This document shows positions 16,393 to 24,472 of a stretch of 64,000 nucleotides of DNA, one piece after another. Every line of letters begins with the position of its first letter. Positions within the stretch are counted from its first letter, which is position 1. The DNA is from CAWCPR01 sp963797475 (GTDB lineage: Bacteria > Chloroflexota > Anaerolineae > Anaerolineales > UBA4823): positions 2,666,001 through 2,730,000 of the forward strand of contig CAWCPR010000001.1 of assembly GCA_963797475.1 (NCBI GenBank), given 5' to 3'. Under the pieces are notes generated by a model. The model did no database searches and had not been told where the DNA came from. It saw only the letters and a program-made list of their open reading frames with translations. The position numbers and the translations under genes were made by a program.

Positions 16393-17928
16393 TTATTGAG
16401 CAGGTTGGAAATATTTGGCTAACAAAGGGGTAAGATCCACCCGGGTATGCTCACCCAGGATCCTGAAGAAATCCTGCCCGGTTGCAATCCGGTGAGTTTC
16501 CTGGCGGGCGTAATCCTTTAAAAAGTCGAAGAAGGCAGGATCGCCGATCAATTGGCGCAAATCTTCCAGGAAATGGGCACCGTTCAGATAAACGGCATCC
16601 CGGTATGCACGGTAGCCCTTGGGGTTGTAGATGCTTCCATTCACCCAACCTTGCGGATCGTAGTAATCGACCCGGTACTGCCACCACCAATCCAGGGACT
16701 GCGGGTAAACGTTCTCGTAGAACAGGCGCTCGCTGTACGTGCTCAGGGCTTCATCCAGCCAGGGTTCCAGCGCCTGGTCGCTGCCGACCAGGGCATACCA
16801 CCATTGGTGGGCCGTCTCATGGGCGGCAATGGACACCAGGTACTCGCCGGGAGTCCCCGTGTACAGGTTGTAAAACCCGTTGCTCAAGAAGTATAAACCG
16901 TCATATTCCATGCCATCCAAAAAATCGGCTTCGACAACGGAAAGCATCTGGCGCGGGTAGGGGGCGTACAGCCGGCTGTAAAGGGCAAGAGCCTGGGCTG
17001 TGGTTTCGAGCGCCGCCTTGCCCGCCTCGGCGTGAAACGGGAAGGCGTAGCCCACCACAGTGACCGTGCCCACGGTCTGCGTCAAGACCTGGTACCCGGG
17101 GCTGACCGACCAGACGAAATTGCGGGCGTCCGCCATCTGGTAAGAGCGGCTGGATCCGTTAATTTCGGCAGGCACGCTGGCGGCTACGGTCAGGTCTGTG
17201 CGTTGGTCCGTGATCTGGATATTGACCTGATAATCGGATTCATCGTAGACCAGGTGTTCGCCGAAATAACCAGCCTGGTGCGCCAGCCAACCCTTTCCGC
17301 TCGCGTACGGTGGAATGAAAGGGTACCAGTCCACCAGGTTCGTCTGGCGGGCCGTATACCCAAATGGAACCGGGCGGGTCGTCGACGAAGGCACGGGCGA
17401 GGGCAGATTCAACTCGTAAGAGATCGCAAAATCCACGCGACCGCCCGGCTGCAATGCTTCCGGCAAATGAATGCGTAACTGTGCATTTTCCAATGTGAAG
17501 TCTGCGACCGATTGGCCATCGCCCCATTCCAGGCTGTTGAGATGGAAGGTGTTCGGGTAATAAAGCGAATCGACCATCAGAAGCAGGTCTGGCAGCCTAT
17601 CGGTCGAATTGTTGGTATAGTGGATTTTCTCTTCCACAACGAGCTGGTGTAGGGCATAATTGAGCCTGGCAGTAAGCTCGTAACGAGTGTTTTGAGGCTG
17701 GACGGGAGCCGGTGTTGACGCTGGATCATTCACCAGGGAGGTTGTCGTGGGGAGGATTGGCGCCGGCGTATTGGAGACTGGGGTCGCCGGAACCGTCGAG
17801 GTTGGGATGGATTGCGGTGTAAAGCTTGCCACAAGCGTCTCAGGAATGAACCTGCCAGGCTTGCAAGCTGTAAGCGCCAGCAGGAAAGCCAATAAACTGG
17901 TCATGAGGAGGCGGTTCCGGGAGTGCAT
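16393..17928 (-). CDS. M1-like zinc metallopeptidase lipoprotein
   Basis: A 511-residue surface lipoprotein: signal peptide with lipobox LALTACKPG, then a Thr/Pro-rich spacer and a beta-rich domain like the M1 N-terminus. The gluzincin motif is SIAAHETAHQWWYALVG (HETAH near residue 371), followed about 20 residues later by the third zinc ligand in WLDEALSTYSE. It is predicted to be an outward-facing aminopeptidase. TAGAAT lies 6 nt before the ATG (17935-17940 on the minus strand), suggesting a leaderless transcript. Confidence 0.9.
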   Translation of the reverse strand: MHSRNRLLMTSLLAFLLALTACKPGRFIPETLVASFTPQSIPTSTVPATPVSNTPAPILPTTTSLVNDPASTPAPVQPQNTRYELTARLNYALHQLVVEEKIHYTNNSTDRLPDLLLMVDSLYYPNTFHLNSLEWGDGQSVADFTLENAQLRIHLPEALQPGGRVDFAISYELNLPSPVPSSTTRPVPFGYTARQTNLVDWYPFIPPYASGKGWLAHQAGYFGEHLVYDESDYQVNIQITDQRTDLTVAASVPAEINGSSRSYQMADARNFVWSVSPGYQVLTQTVGTVTVVGYAFPFHAEAGKAALETTAQALALYSRLYAPYPRQMLSVVEADFLDGMEYDGLYFLSNGFYNLYTGTPGEYLVSIAAHETAHQWWYALVGSDQALEPWLDEALSTYSERLFYENVYPQSLDWWWQYRVDYYDPQGWVNGSIYNPKGYRAYRDAVYLNGAHFLEDLRQLIGDPAFFDFLKDYARQETHRIATGQDFFRILGEHTRVDLTPLLAKYFQPAQ

Positions 17929-18049
17929 AGCGCTATTCTACTACTGCGAGTGGAAAGAAAACTGGCACTTATATTGCACCTAAACTTTTAGAAATCATCA
18001 AATCATGAGAGCGAAACGCAGATCTTTGAGATTTCGCCTGGAGGCGTGA

Positions 18050-19054
18050 ATGATCGATGCCATCATCGTGAAGTTTTGGGGTGTGCGCGGCAGCCACCCT
18101 GCCCCTGGTCCAGAAACCGTGCGGTATGGAGGCAACACCCCTTGCGTTGAAATACGAATCCAGGAGCGGACAATCATTCTGGACGCCGGGACCGGGCTCA
18201 TCCCCCTGGGTCGCGATCTCACCCGGCGTTCAAACCTGATGGGCAAGCCGGTCGAGGCGACCTTGCTTTTAAGCCACCTGCACCACGACCACACCCAGGG
18301 GCTGCCTTTCTTCTCGCCTGCCTACACAAACACAACCCGGTTGCGGATTTATGGGCCGGATTTCTTTGGCAGCGATTTGGAGCAAGTTTTAGCGCAGAAC
18401 ATGACTTCGCCGGTTTTCCCGATTGCCTGGGACGAAATCAATGCGGCCAAGACCGTTGAGAGCATTCACGAAGGCCAGGCGCTGTGGATGGGCGAATCCG
18501 GCCGGCCGCAGGTCATTCATCCCGCAGACCGGGCAGGAATCGGCGCGTTTGCCTTGCAGAACCCGGGCGACCCGATCTGCATCCGCACCTTGCGCTCCTA
18601 TGCCCATCCAGGGAGCGTATTGGTTTTCCGCCTCGAATGGCGTGGGCGCTCTATCGTTTACGCTTCGGACACAGAAAGCTTTTCTGGCAGCAATTGGCGG
18701 CTGGTGAATTTTGCTCGCGGCGCAGACCTTTTAATCCATGACGCCCAGTTTACGGACCCTCATTACCACGGCTTGATGCCGGGTCTGCCTGCCACCCAGG
18801 GCTGGGGCCATTCCACCATCGCGATGGCCTGCGATATGGCCCGGTCGGCCGGCGTCAGACGTCTGGCTTTATTCCATCACGACCCGGGCTACGATGACCG
18901 CATCATAGCCCAGAATGAAGCGGACGCCCGGCGGCGTTTCTCGGGCGCCGTCGCTGCCTATGAAGGGATGGAGATTACCCTGGCCGCCGAGGGAGCCTAT
19001 ACTGCTTCGCATGCAGGGTACCTACGAGCGGTGCCGGTGAACGTGTCCGTCTAA
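18050..19054 (+). CDS. MBL-fold metallohydrolase
   Basis: A 334-residue metallo-beta-lactamase-fold enzyme. It has the metal motif LLSHLHHDHTQGLPFF, plus later ligands in IVYASDTESF, DLLIHDAQF and LALFHHDPGYDD, the order seen in RNase Z/phosphodiesterase-like members. The opening IVKFWGVRGSHPAPGPETVR is typical of a bacterial MBL subgroup found beside two-component or phosphonate genes. The substrate is unknown. GGAGG precedes the ATG. It converges on the aminotransferase gene with a 4-bp overlap. Confidence 0.9.
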   Translation: MIDAIIVKFWGVRGSHPAPGPETVRYGGNTPCVEIRIQERTIILDAGTGLIPLGRDLTRRSNLMGKPVEATLLLSHLHHDHTQGLPFFSPAYTNTTRLRIYGPDFFGSDLEQVLAQNMTSPVFPIAWDEINAAKTVESIHEGQALWMGESGRPQVIHPADRAGIGAFALQNPGDPICIRTLRSYAHPGSVLVFRLEWRGRSIVYASDTESFSGSNWRLVNFARGADLLIHDAQFTDPHYHGLMPGLPATQGWGHSTIAMACDMARSAGVRRLALFHHDPGYDDRIIAQNEADARRRFSGAVAAYEGMEITLAAEGAYTASHAGYLRAVPVNVSV

Positions 19055-20208
19055 ATCTTCTCTTTAAGGCGCAGCAGCCGCTCCCCCGCCAGCCTCAGGG
19101 TTTCTTCGCTCTTAGCGAAGTTCAGGCGAGCGAGGTGGTTGACCGGTTCGTTGAAAAAACTGGACCCCGGTACGGCAGCCACGCCAATCTCGTCTGCCAA
19201 CCAGTAGCAAAACTGCGTGTCGTTTTCAAAACCAAAGGGGGAGATATCGAACAGAACGTAATAAGCCCCCTGCGGTTGGTTGTATTGCAGCCCAACTTGT
19301 TCCAGATAGCCCAAAAACAGGTCCCTCCGGCGGGTGTAATCCGCCTGGAGCTGGCGATAATAACTTTCGGGGAACGATAATGCGGTAACCGCCGCCTCCT
19401 GCAAAGGGGCCGGCGCGCCGACGGTTAGAAAGTCGTGCACCTTGCGGATCCCTGCGCTCACCTCCCGGGAGGTGATGATGGTCCCCAACCGCCAGCCGGT
19501 GATCGCATAGGTCTTCGAAAGGGAGCTGCAAGATATCGTCCGCTCGAACATGCCCGGCAGACTGGCGATGTATGTGTGCTGGTGGGGTTCATAGACGATG
19601 TGTTCGTAGACCTCGTCGGTGATCACAAACGCGTCGTATTCCAGGGCTAAGTCGGCTATGGTTTGCAGTTCTTGCCGGGAAAAAACCTTGCCGCTCGGGT
19701 TGGATGGGTTGCACAGCACCAGCGCTTTAACGCCCTGCTGGAAAGCCCGGCGCAGTTCGTCCGGATCGAATTCGAACGCCGGAGGCCGCAGCGGGACGAA
19801 GATAGGCTGCGCGCCGGAGAGGAGGGTGTCGGCGCCGTAATTTTCATAAAAGGGGGAGAAGATGATAACTTTTTCACCTGGATTGCAGACAGTCAATAAG
19901 GCCGCCATCATTGCCTCCGTGCTGCCGCAGGTGACGGTGATGTTTTCGTCCGGGTGAAGCTCCAGGCCCATGAAATGACTTTGCTTCGTCGCCAGGGCCT
20001 GGCGAAAACGTGGCGATCCCCAGGTGATGGCGTATTGGTTGTAGCCCGAACGCAGAGCGCGTTCCGCCGCGGCCAGCAGTTCGGAGGGCGGGTCGAAATC
20101 TGGGTAACCCTGTGAGAGGTTGATGGCGCCATGTTCTTCGGCGACGCGGGACATTTCGCGAATGACGGATTCGGTGAAATAATGCAGGCGAGTGGAGGTC
20201 GTAGGCAT
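19051..20208 (-). CDS. Class I/II pyridoxal-phosphate aminotransferase
   Basis: A 385-residue fold-type I aminotransferase. The PLP Lys is near residue 231 in SLSKTYAITGWRLGTI. Other landmarks are NLSQGYPDFDPP, GSTEAMMAALLTVCNPGEKV, LCNPSNPSGKVFSRQEL and VITDEVYEHIVYE. It resembles the aspartate or kynurenine/glutamine aminotransferase branch. The amino acid used cannot be told from sequence alone. Confidence 0.93.
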   Translation of the reverse strand: MPTTSTRLHYFTESVIREMSRVAEEHGAINLSQGYPDFDPPSELLAAAERALRSGYNQYAITWGSPRFRQALATKQSHFMGLELHPDENITVTCGSTEAMMAALLTVCNPGEKVIIFSPFYENYGADTLLSGAQPIFVPLRPPAFEFDPDELRRAFQQGVKALVLCNPSNPSGKVFSRQELQTIADLALEYDAFVITDEVYEHIVYEPHQHTYIASLPGMFERTISCSSLSKTYAITGWRLGTIITSREVSAGIRKVHDFLTVGAPAPLQEAAVTALSFPESYYRQLQADYTRRRDLFLGYLEQVGLQYNQPQGAYYVLFDISPFGFENDTQFCYWLADEIGVAAVPGSSFFNEPVNHLARLNFAKSEETLRLAGERLLRLKEKI

Positions 20209-20263
20209 GGACAGGGTCGGGCCGGAATCAGGCGGTTCGCAGCCTGGCTAGGCAGGCGCTATT

Positions 20264-21217
20264 TCAAACGTCCATCTCTTCACGCACTTTCTGGTACAGG
20301 GTTTCGGCTTTCAGCTCGCTGAGTGTATAGCAAGGCGCGTCCAGGTGGTTTGCGAGCGCCTGCGCCAGCCCCTGGTCGAAAGCGGCGTGCTCCATGTTGA
20401 CCACCACGCAGCGGATATCGTCATCAGCGATGCGGTCGGCGATGCGGTGTGATTCATCCTGCGGCGGCAGGTTGGTCATAGAGACGTTGCCGGCGCCATC
20501 CGTGAGCAGAATGATCAGCGGCATTACGTCCGAATGCAAGATGCGCTCTTTCTGGATCACCTGGTGGGCCAATAACAGGCCAGCCGAGAGCGGCGTTTTG
20601 CCGCCGACTGGGATTTCCACCAGAGCCCGTTGGGCTAATTGGATGGAGTTGGTGGGCTGCAAAATCAAGGTGGCGCGATCCTTCTGAAAAACCACCAGCC
20701 CGACCCGGTCGCGGCGCTGGTATGCATCGGTGAGCAGAGAGAGGATCGCCCCTTTGGTCGCCGCCATTCTTTCGGCGACGGCCATCGACCAGGAGGCATC
20801 CACGACAAACAGAACCAGGTTGGCGGCTTTCTTGACCCGAATTTTGCGCTGGAAATCGCTGGATTGAATGGCAAAGGCCACCCGCTTGCGCTGTTCCTTT
20901 CGATCTTTTTGGAAAGGGGCGGCGGCCCGCAGCGTGGCGTCGAAGGCCAGGTCGTCGATTTTCCCCATTGCCGGGCGGGCCATAATGTAGCGGCCGCGCT
21001 TGCGGTCGGTGCGCGTGCGCGAACGGCGACCCCCGTGGCGGCGGGTCATCTTATCCAGCGGGTTATCGATCCTGCGCGGCGAAAAAGTTTGCCCGATCTT
21101 GACCTTCTCACCGCCATCCCACCAATAAGCATTGCCGGAATCGAAAACATCTTGCGGTGCAGGCTCAGCCGGGTTGTGTTCCTGATCAGAGTCCTCGACC
21201 TGAATTTCCTGGCTCAC
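20264..21217 (-). CDS. VWA-domain protein, ChlD/BchD C-terminal-like
   Basis: A 317-residue protein corresponding to the second half of the chelatase medium subunit: an acidic/basic linker, then a von Willebrand A domain with MIDAS residues near 141 (VVDASWSMAVAERM) and GGKTPLSAGLLLA. With the AAA+ protein directly upstream it would form an ATP-driven motor for metal insertion into a tetrapyrrole. The GTG start overlaps the upstream stop (GTGA) and has no proper ribosome binding site. A -1 slip on the preceding A10 run would place this frame in a single fused product. Confidence 0.88.
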   Translation of the reverse strand: MSQEIQVEDSDQEHNPAEPAPQDVFDSGNAYWWDGGEKVKIGQTFSPRRIDNPLDKMTRRHGGRRSRTRTDRKRGRYIMARPAMGKIDDLAFDATLRAAAPFQKDRKEQRKRVAFAIQSSDFQRKIRVKKAANLVLFVVDASWSMAVAERMAATKGAILSLLTDAYQRRDRVGLVVFQKDRATLILQPTNSIQLAQRALVEIPVGGKTPLSAGLLLAHQVIQKERILHSDVMPLIILLTDGAGNVSMTNLPPQDESHRIADRIADDDIRCVVVNMEHAAFDQGLAQALANHLDAPCYTLSELKAETLYQKVREEMDV

Positions 21218-21233
21218 GCCTTTTTTTTTTCGC
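21214..21233 (-). promoter_or_regulatory. Candidate -1 programmed frameshift site (A AAA AAG)
   Basis: On the minus strand the ChlI-like gene ends GAA AAA AAA AAG GCG TGA. It contains the heptamer A AAA AAG in the right phase, as in E. coli dnaX. A -1 slip continues as AAA GGC GTG AGC CAG, entering the VWA gene exactly at its annotated GTG. The fused product would be about 680 residues, the usual size of ChlD. Confidence 0.55.
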
Positions 21234-22311
21234 TGACCGGCTCTTCGCTTGGGGCCGGCTCCGGCTCTGCGCTACTGTCCGATTCGCCCTGCAGTTGCTC
21301 GATGCGCTCCTGCAGCTCGCTCATCGTAATCTCCGCCTGGTTGAAGGGGCCGCGTTTGATCCGGTGGGGCAGGGCAAGCTCGGCCGCCAGGGCGATATCC
21401 CTGTCAGTAATCGCCAGGCGCCCTTCAAAAGCGGCATGGGCGCGGGCCGTTTTCAGGATCACCAGATCGGCCCGGTGACCATCGACATTCAGTGAGGAGG
21501 TCAACGCAGCAATGGAGAGCAAATCCCGGTTCGTATACGTTACTTTATCTACCAGCGTGCGCGCCTGTTCGATCCGGCGCGAGAGGTCCTGCTCTTTTGG
21601 CAACCACTGCTGGCGAAAGCCCTCCGGGTCGGCTTCGAATCCCAGGTTGCGCTGCATGATCAATACCCGCTCGCGGGCGTCACGGATGCCGTGGATTTCA
21701 ACCGAGAGCGCAAAACGATCCAGCAGTTGCGGGCGCAAATCGCCCTCTTCTGGATTCATGGTGCCCACCAGGATGAACCGGGCCGGGTGGGCGAAGGAAA
21801 TGCCCTCCCGTTCGACGATATTTACCCCCATCGCGGCCGAATCGAGGAGCAGGTCGACCACGTGATCGTCCAGTAAATTGACTTCATCAATATAAAGCAG
21901 GCCGCGATTGGCCGCAGCTAAAACGCCCGGCTCGAAATGGCGCTCCCCCTGCTGAATGGCCTTTTCGATATCCAGGGTGCCAACTACCCGGTCCTCGGTG
22001 GCGCTGACCGGGAGATCTACAAAGCGGATCTGGCGCTTTTCTGTCACCAGTTCCATACCCTGGCGCATTTGTTCCTTCACCCAGTCGGACCAGGTGTTGC
22101 CGGCGTGCGGATCATCGTTGAAAGGCGAGTCGCGGAAGACTTCAATCAGCGGCAGCAAGGCGGCCATGGCCCGCGCCGCGGTGGACTTGGCAGTGCCTCG
22201 CTCGCCGCGGATCAGGACGCCGCCAATCCGAGAGTCTACGGCATTCAAAACCAGGGCGCGTTTCATGCGCTCCTGGCCGACAATTGCAGTGAACGGATAA
22301 ATGGCGGGCAT
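21214..22311 (-). CDS. AAA+ chelatase ATPase, ChlI/BchI-like
   Basis: A 365-residue AAA+ ATPase of the magnesium/cobalt chelatase type. Walker A is GERGTAKSTAARAM (about residues 36-49), Walker B is LLYIDEVNLLDDHVV, followed by the sensor region ILVGTMNPEEGDLRPQLLDR. In this family the small subunit hexamer works with a medium (ChlD) and a large (ChlH or CobN) subunit. No large subunit is in the window, so the metal and tetrapyrrole are unknown. The gene ends in an A10 run encoding EKKKA and stop, at the junction with the VWA gene. Confidence 0.9.
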   Translation of the reverse strand: MPAIYPFTAIVGQERMKRALVLNAVDSRIGGVLIRGERGTAKSTAARAMAALLPLIEVFRDSPFNDDPHAGNTWSDWVKEQMRQGMELVTEKRQIRFVDLPVSATEDRVVGTLDIEKAIQQGERHFEPGVLAAANRGLLYIDEVNLLDDHVVDLLLDSAAMGVNIVEREGISFAHPARFILVGTMNPEEGDLRPQLLDRFALSVEIHGIRDARERVLIMQRNLGFEADPEGFRQQWLPKEQDLSRRIEQARTLVDKVTYTNRDLLSIAALTSSLNVDGHRADLVILKTARAHAAFEGRLAITDRDIALAAELALPHRIKRGPFNQAEITMSELQERIEQLQGESDSSAEPEPAPSEEPVSEKKKA

Positions 22312-22341
22312 TATTAACCTCCCCTAATATTATCACAAAGG

Positions 22342-22370
22342 TTGCCAACTTACCTTTCTACCTTTATAAT
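22342..22370 (+). promoter_or_regulatory. Promoter of the S1-domain gene
   Basis: TTGCCA (22342-22347), a 17-bp spacer and TATAAT (22365-22370), about 40 bp before the ATG at 22411. A single DnaA-box-like TTATCCACA (22383-22391) lies in the leader. Confidence 0.75.
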
Positions 22371-22410
22371 ACAATTTATATCTTATCCACAATCCGGAGT
22401 TTGTAAGCTT

Positions 22411-24132
22411 ATGGAACACAATAACGCCCTTATCGGGCAAGAGGTTGAACCCGAAAATAAACAGGTCGAAGCGCAAGCGCATGACCAGGAGACAAAAGAG
22501 CGCCCCGCTCCAGAGATGCCTTCTATGGAGAGCCTTTTGGAAGAGCAGGGTCTCAGCCTTGATTTTCCCAAACCGGGTGAAATTCGCCAGGGGATCATCG
22601 CCACCATTCGCGAGAATGAGATTTTGGTCAGTGTTGGAACAAAATCTGAAGGCGTGCTTTCAGGCCGGGAGCTGGAACAAATCCCACCGGAAGAACGGGA
22701 AGCATTTCACGTGGGTCAAGAAATCCCGGTTTATGTCGTCGCCCCAGAAGATCAAAACGGGAACGTGGTGCTCTCTTACATCCGCGCCCGCGAAGAAAAG
22801 GATTGGGAAGTCGTCGAATCCATGCTCGCCTCAGGCGAGGCTTATCCTAGCAAAATCATTGGCTACAATAAGGGTGGGTTGATTGTTCCGATCGGCGGGC
22901 TGCGCGGTTTTGTGCCGGCCTCGCAAATTAGCCTGGTGCGCCGAACGGCCTCGGGCGGCGATACACCCGAGCAGCGCTGGGGCAAAATGGTGGGAGAAGA
23001 GATCAAAGTGCGCGTGATCGAAGTGGATCGCGAGCGCCGGCGCTTGATCCTCTCCGAACGCCTGGCTCTGCAAGAGACGCGTGAGACCTTGAAAGAGCGC
23101 CTTCTGGAAGAGCTCTCCGTAGGCGATATTCGCACGGGCCGCGTGACCAGCCTGGCGGACTTTGGCGCATTCGTCAACATCGAAGGCGCGGATGGCCTGG
23201 TGCATCTCTCGGAAATCTCCTGGGATCGCATCCAGCACCCGAGCGAGGTGCTCAAAGTCGGACAGGAAGTCAAAGTCAAGGTGATCAGCGTCGAGCAGGA
23301 GCGCAAGCGCATCGGCCTTTCCATCCGCCAACTGCAGAGAGACCCGTGGTTGGAACGGGTAGAGAAGCTAAAAGAGGGCATGTTGATCGAGGGCACCATC
23401 ACCCACCTGACGAAGTTTGGCGCTTTTGCCCGCCTGGACGAGGAGCTGGAAGGCCTGATCCACGTTTCTGAATTGAGCGACCAGCGCGTCGGGCACCCGA
23501 AGGAAGTTGTCCACGAGGGCGACGTGCTTACATTGCGAGTAATCAAGCTCGACCCGGAAAGACGCCGCATTGGATTGAGCCTGCGAAAAGTGGATTCGCC
23601 TGCCTACGCCGATTTCGACTGGAAGATGGCTCTGGCAGATGAGGTTGATAAAGCCACAGAGCATGAGCCCGGTAAAGCGACCAGCGAGGAAGAGACCGAG
23701 ATAGAGGCGTTGGTTGAAGATCTACAAGCTGAAGAAGCGCTGGCCGAGGTCGAAGAGCAGATCGAAGAGGAAATAGAAGCTGAAGAAGCGCTGGCCGAGG
23801 TCGAAGAGCAGATCGAAGAGGAAATAGAAGCTGAAGAAGCGCTGGCCGAGGTCGAAGAGCAGATCGAAGAGGAAATAGAAGCTGAAGAAGCGCTGGCCGA
23901 GGTCGAAGAGCAGATCGAAGAGGAAATAGAAGCTGAAGAAGCGCTGGCCGAGGTCGAAGAGCAGATCGAAGCGGAAATAGAAGCTGAAGAGGTAATGGCT
24001 GAAATCGAAGAGCAGATCGAAGCGGAAATAGAAGCTGAAGAGGTAATGGCTGAAATCGAAGAGCAGATCGAAGCGGAAGAAGCCAGCGATGACGGCTCAG
24101 ATGAGGAAGAAGAAACAGCGGATGAGGCTTAG
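22411..24132 (+). CDS. rpsA: S1-domain RNA-binding protein (ribosomal protein S1-like) with acidic repeat tail
   Basis: A 573-residue protein with four S1 OB-folds: GEIRQGIIATIRENEILVSV, SKIIGYNKGGLIVPIGGLRG, GRVTSLADFGAFVNIEGADG and EGTITHLTKFGAFARLDEEL. Proteins of this type bring mRNA to the ribosome. The C-terminus (about residues 440-558) is seven 17-residue units of EAEEALAEVEEQIEEEI type, extremely acidic and probably helical or coiled-coil, encoded by a 51-bp tandem repeat. The ATG at 22411 was chosen over an upstream in-frame ATG at 22342, which overlaps the promoter. The symbol is by domain likeness only. Confidence 0.88.
   Translation: MEHNNALIGQEVEPENKQVEAQAHDQETKERPAPEMPSMESLLEEQGLSLDFPKPGEIRQGIIATIRENEILVSVGTKSEGVLSGRELEQIPPEEREAFHVGQEIPVYVVAPEDQNGNVVLSYIRAREEKDWEVVESMLASGEAYPSKIIGYNKGGLIVPIGGLRGFVPASQISLVRRTASGGDTPEQRWGKMVGEEIKVRVIEVDRERRRLILSERLALQETRETLKERLLEELSVGDIRTGRVTSLADFGAFVNIEGADGLVHLSEISWDRIQHPSEVLKVGQEVKVKVISVEQERKRIGLSIRQLQRDPWLERVEKLKEGMLIEGTITHLTKFGAFARLDEELEGLIHVSELSDQRVGHPKEVVHEGDVLTLRVIKLDPERRRIGLSLRKVDSPAYADFDWKMALADEVDKATEHEPGKATSEEETEIEALVEDLQAEEALAEVEEQIEEEIEAEEALAEVEEQIEEEIEAEEALAEVEEQIEEEIEAEEALAEVEEQIEEEIEAEEALAEVEEQIEAEIEAEEVMAEIEEQIEAEIEAEEVMAEIEEQIEAEEASDDGSDEEEETADEA
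23728..24084 (+). repeat. 51-bp coding tandem repeat, seven copies
   Basis: Seven head-to-tail 51-bp units start at 23728, 23779, 23830, 23881, 23932, 23983 and 24034. The first five encode the ALAEV variant and the last two the VMAEI variant. The near-identity of the first four suggests recent expansion. The unit is a multiple of three, so copy-number changes keep the frame. Confidence 0.95.
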
Positions 24133-24178
24133 GAGAGGCTAAAGAATCTTTCCTACGCTTGAGCCGGTTTGTTTTGGG

Positions 24179-24212
24179 GAAAAGAGCGCACCGAAAGCAG
24201 TGCGCTCTTTTC
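24179..24212 (+). terminator. Intrinsic terminator after the S1-domain gene
   Basis: GAAAAGAGCGCAC (24179-24191) pairs perfectly with GTGCGCTCTTTTC (24200-24212) around an 8-nt loop; the descending arm ends in a short T run. From here to the clpC ribosome binding site (24213-24460) no gene or convincing promoter was recognised. Confidence 0.8.
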
Positions 24213-24472
24213 CTATTTTGATGAATATCTGAAATCGTGTTGCGTGGCCCGCAAAGCGCGCCCAACACTTTCAAGCGGGTTTCTGTCAAGGCGAATGCCT
24301 TTGCCTAAGAATTGTGTTAATAACCGTTCTCGGTAAGCTTGAAAACCGTCCGCTCTTGACAAACTCTGGTAGAATCCAATTGGACAAAAAGTCTCATAAT
24401 CAGCGTTGAACAGTGCTGAGATTTACAAGGAAGTCTACATTATGGTACTGTTATAGGTTAGGAGGTAGTACC

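Noticed and set aside
22383..22391. TTATCCACA as a second origin
   Set aside because: A lone box in the S1-domain gene leader without a cluster or an AT-rich partner region.
23543..24289. Minus-strand 248-codon frame rich in Leu/Arg repeats
   Set aside because: It is the antisense shadow of the 51-bp repeat in the S1-domain gene.
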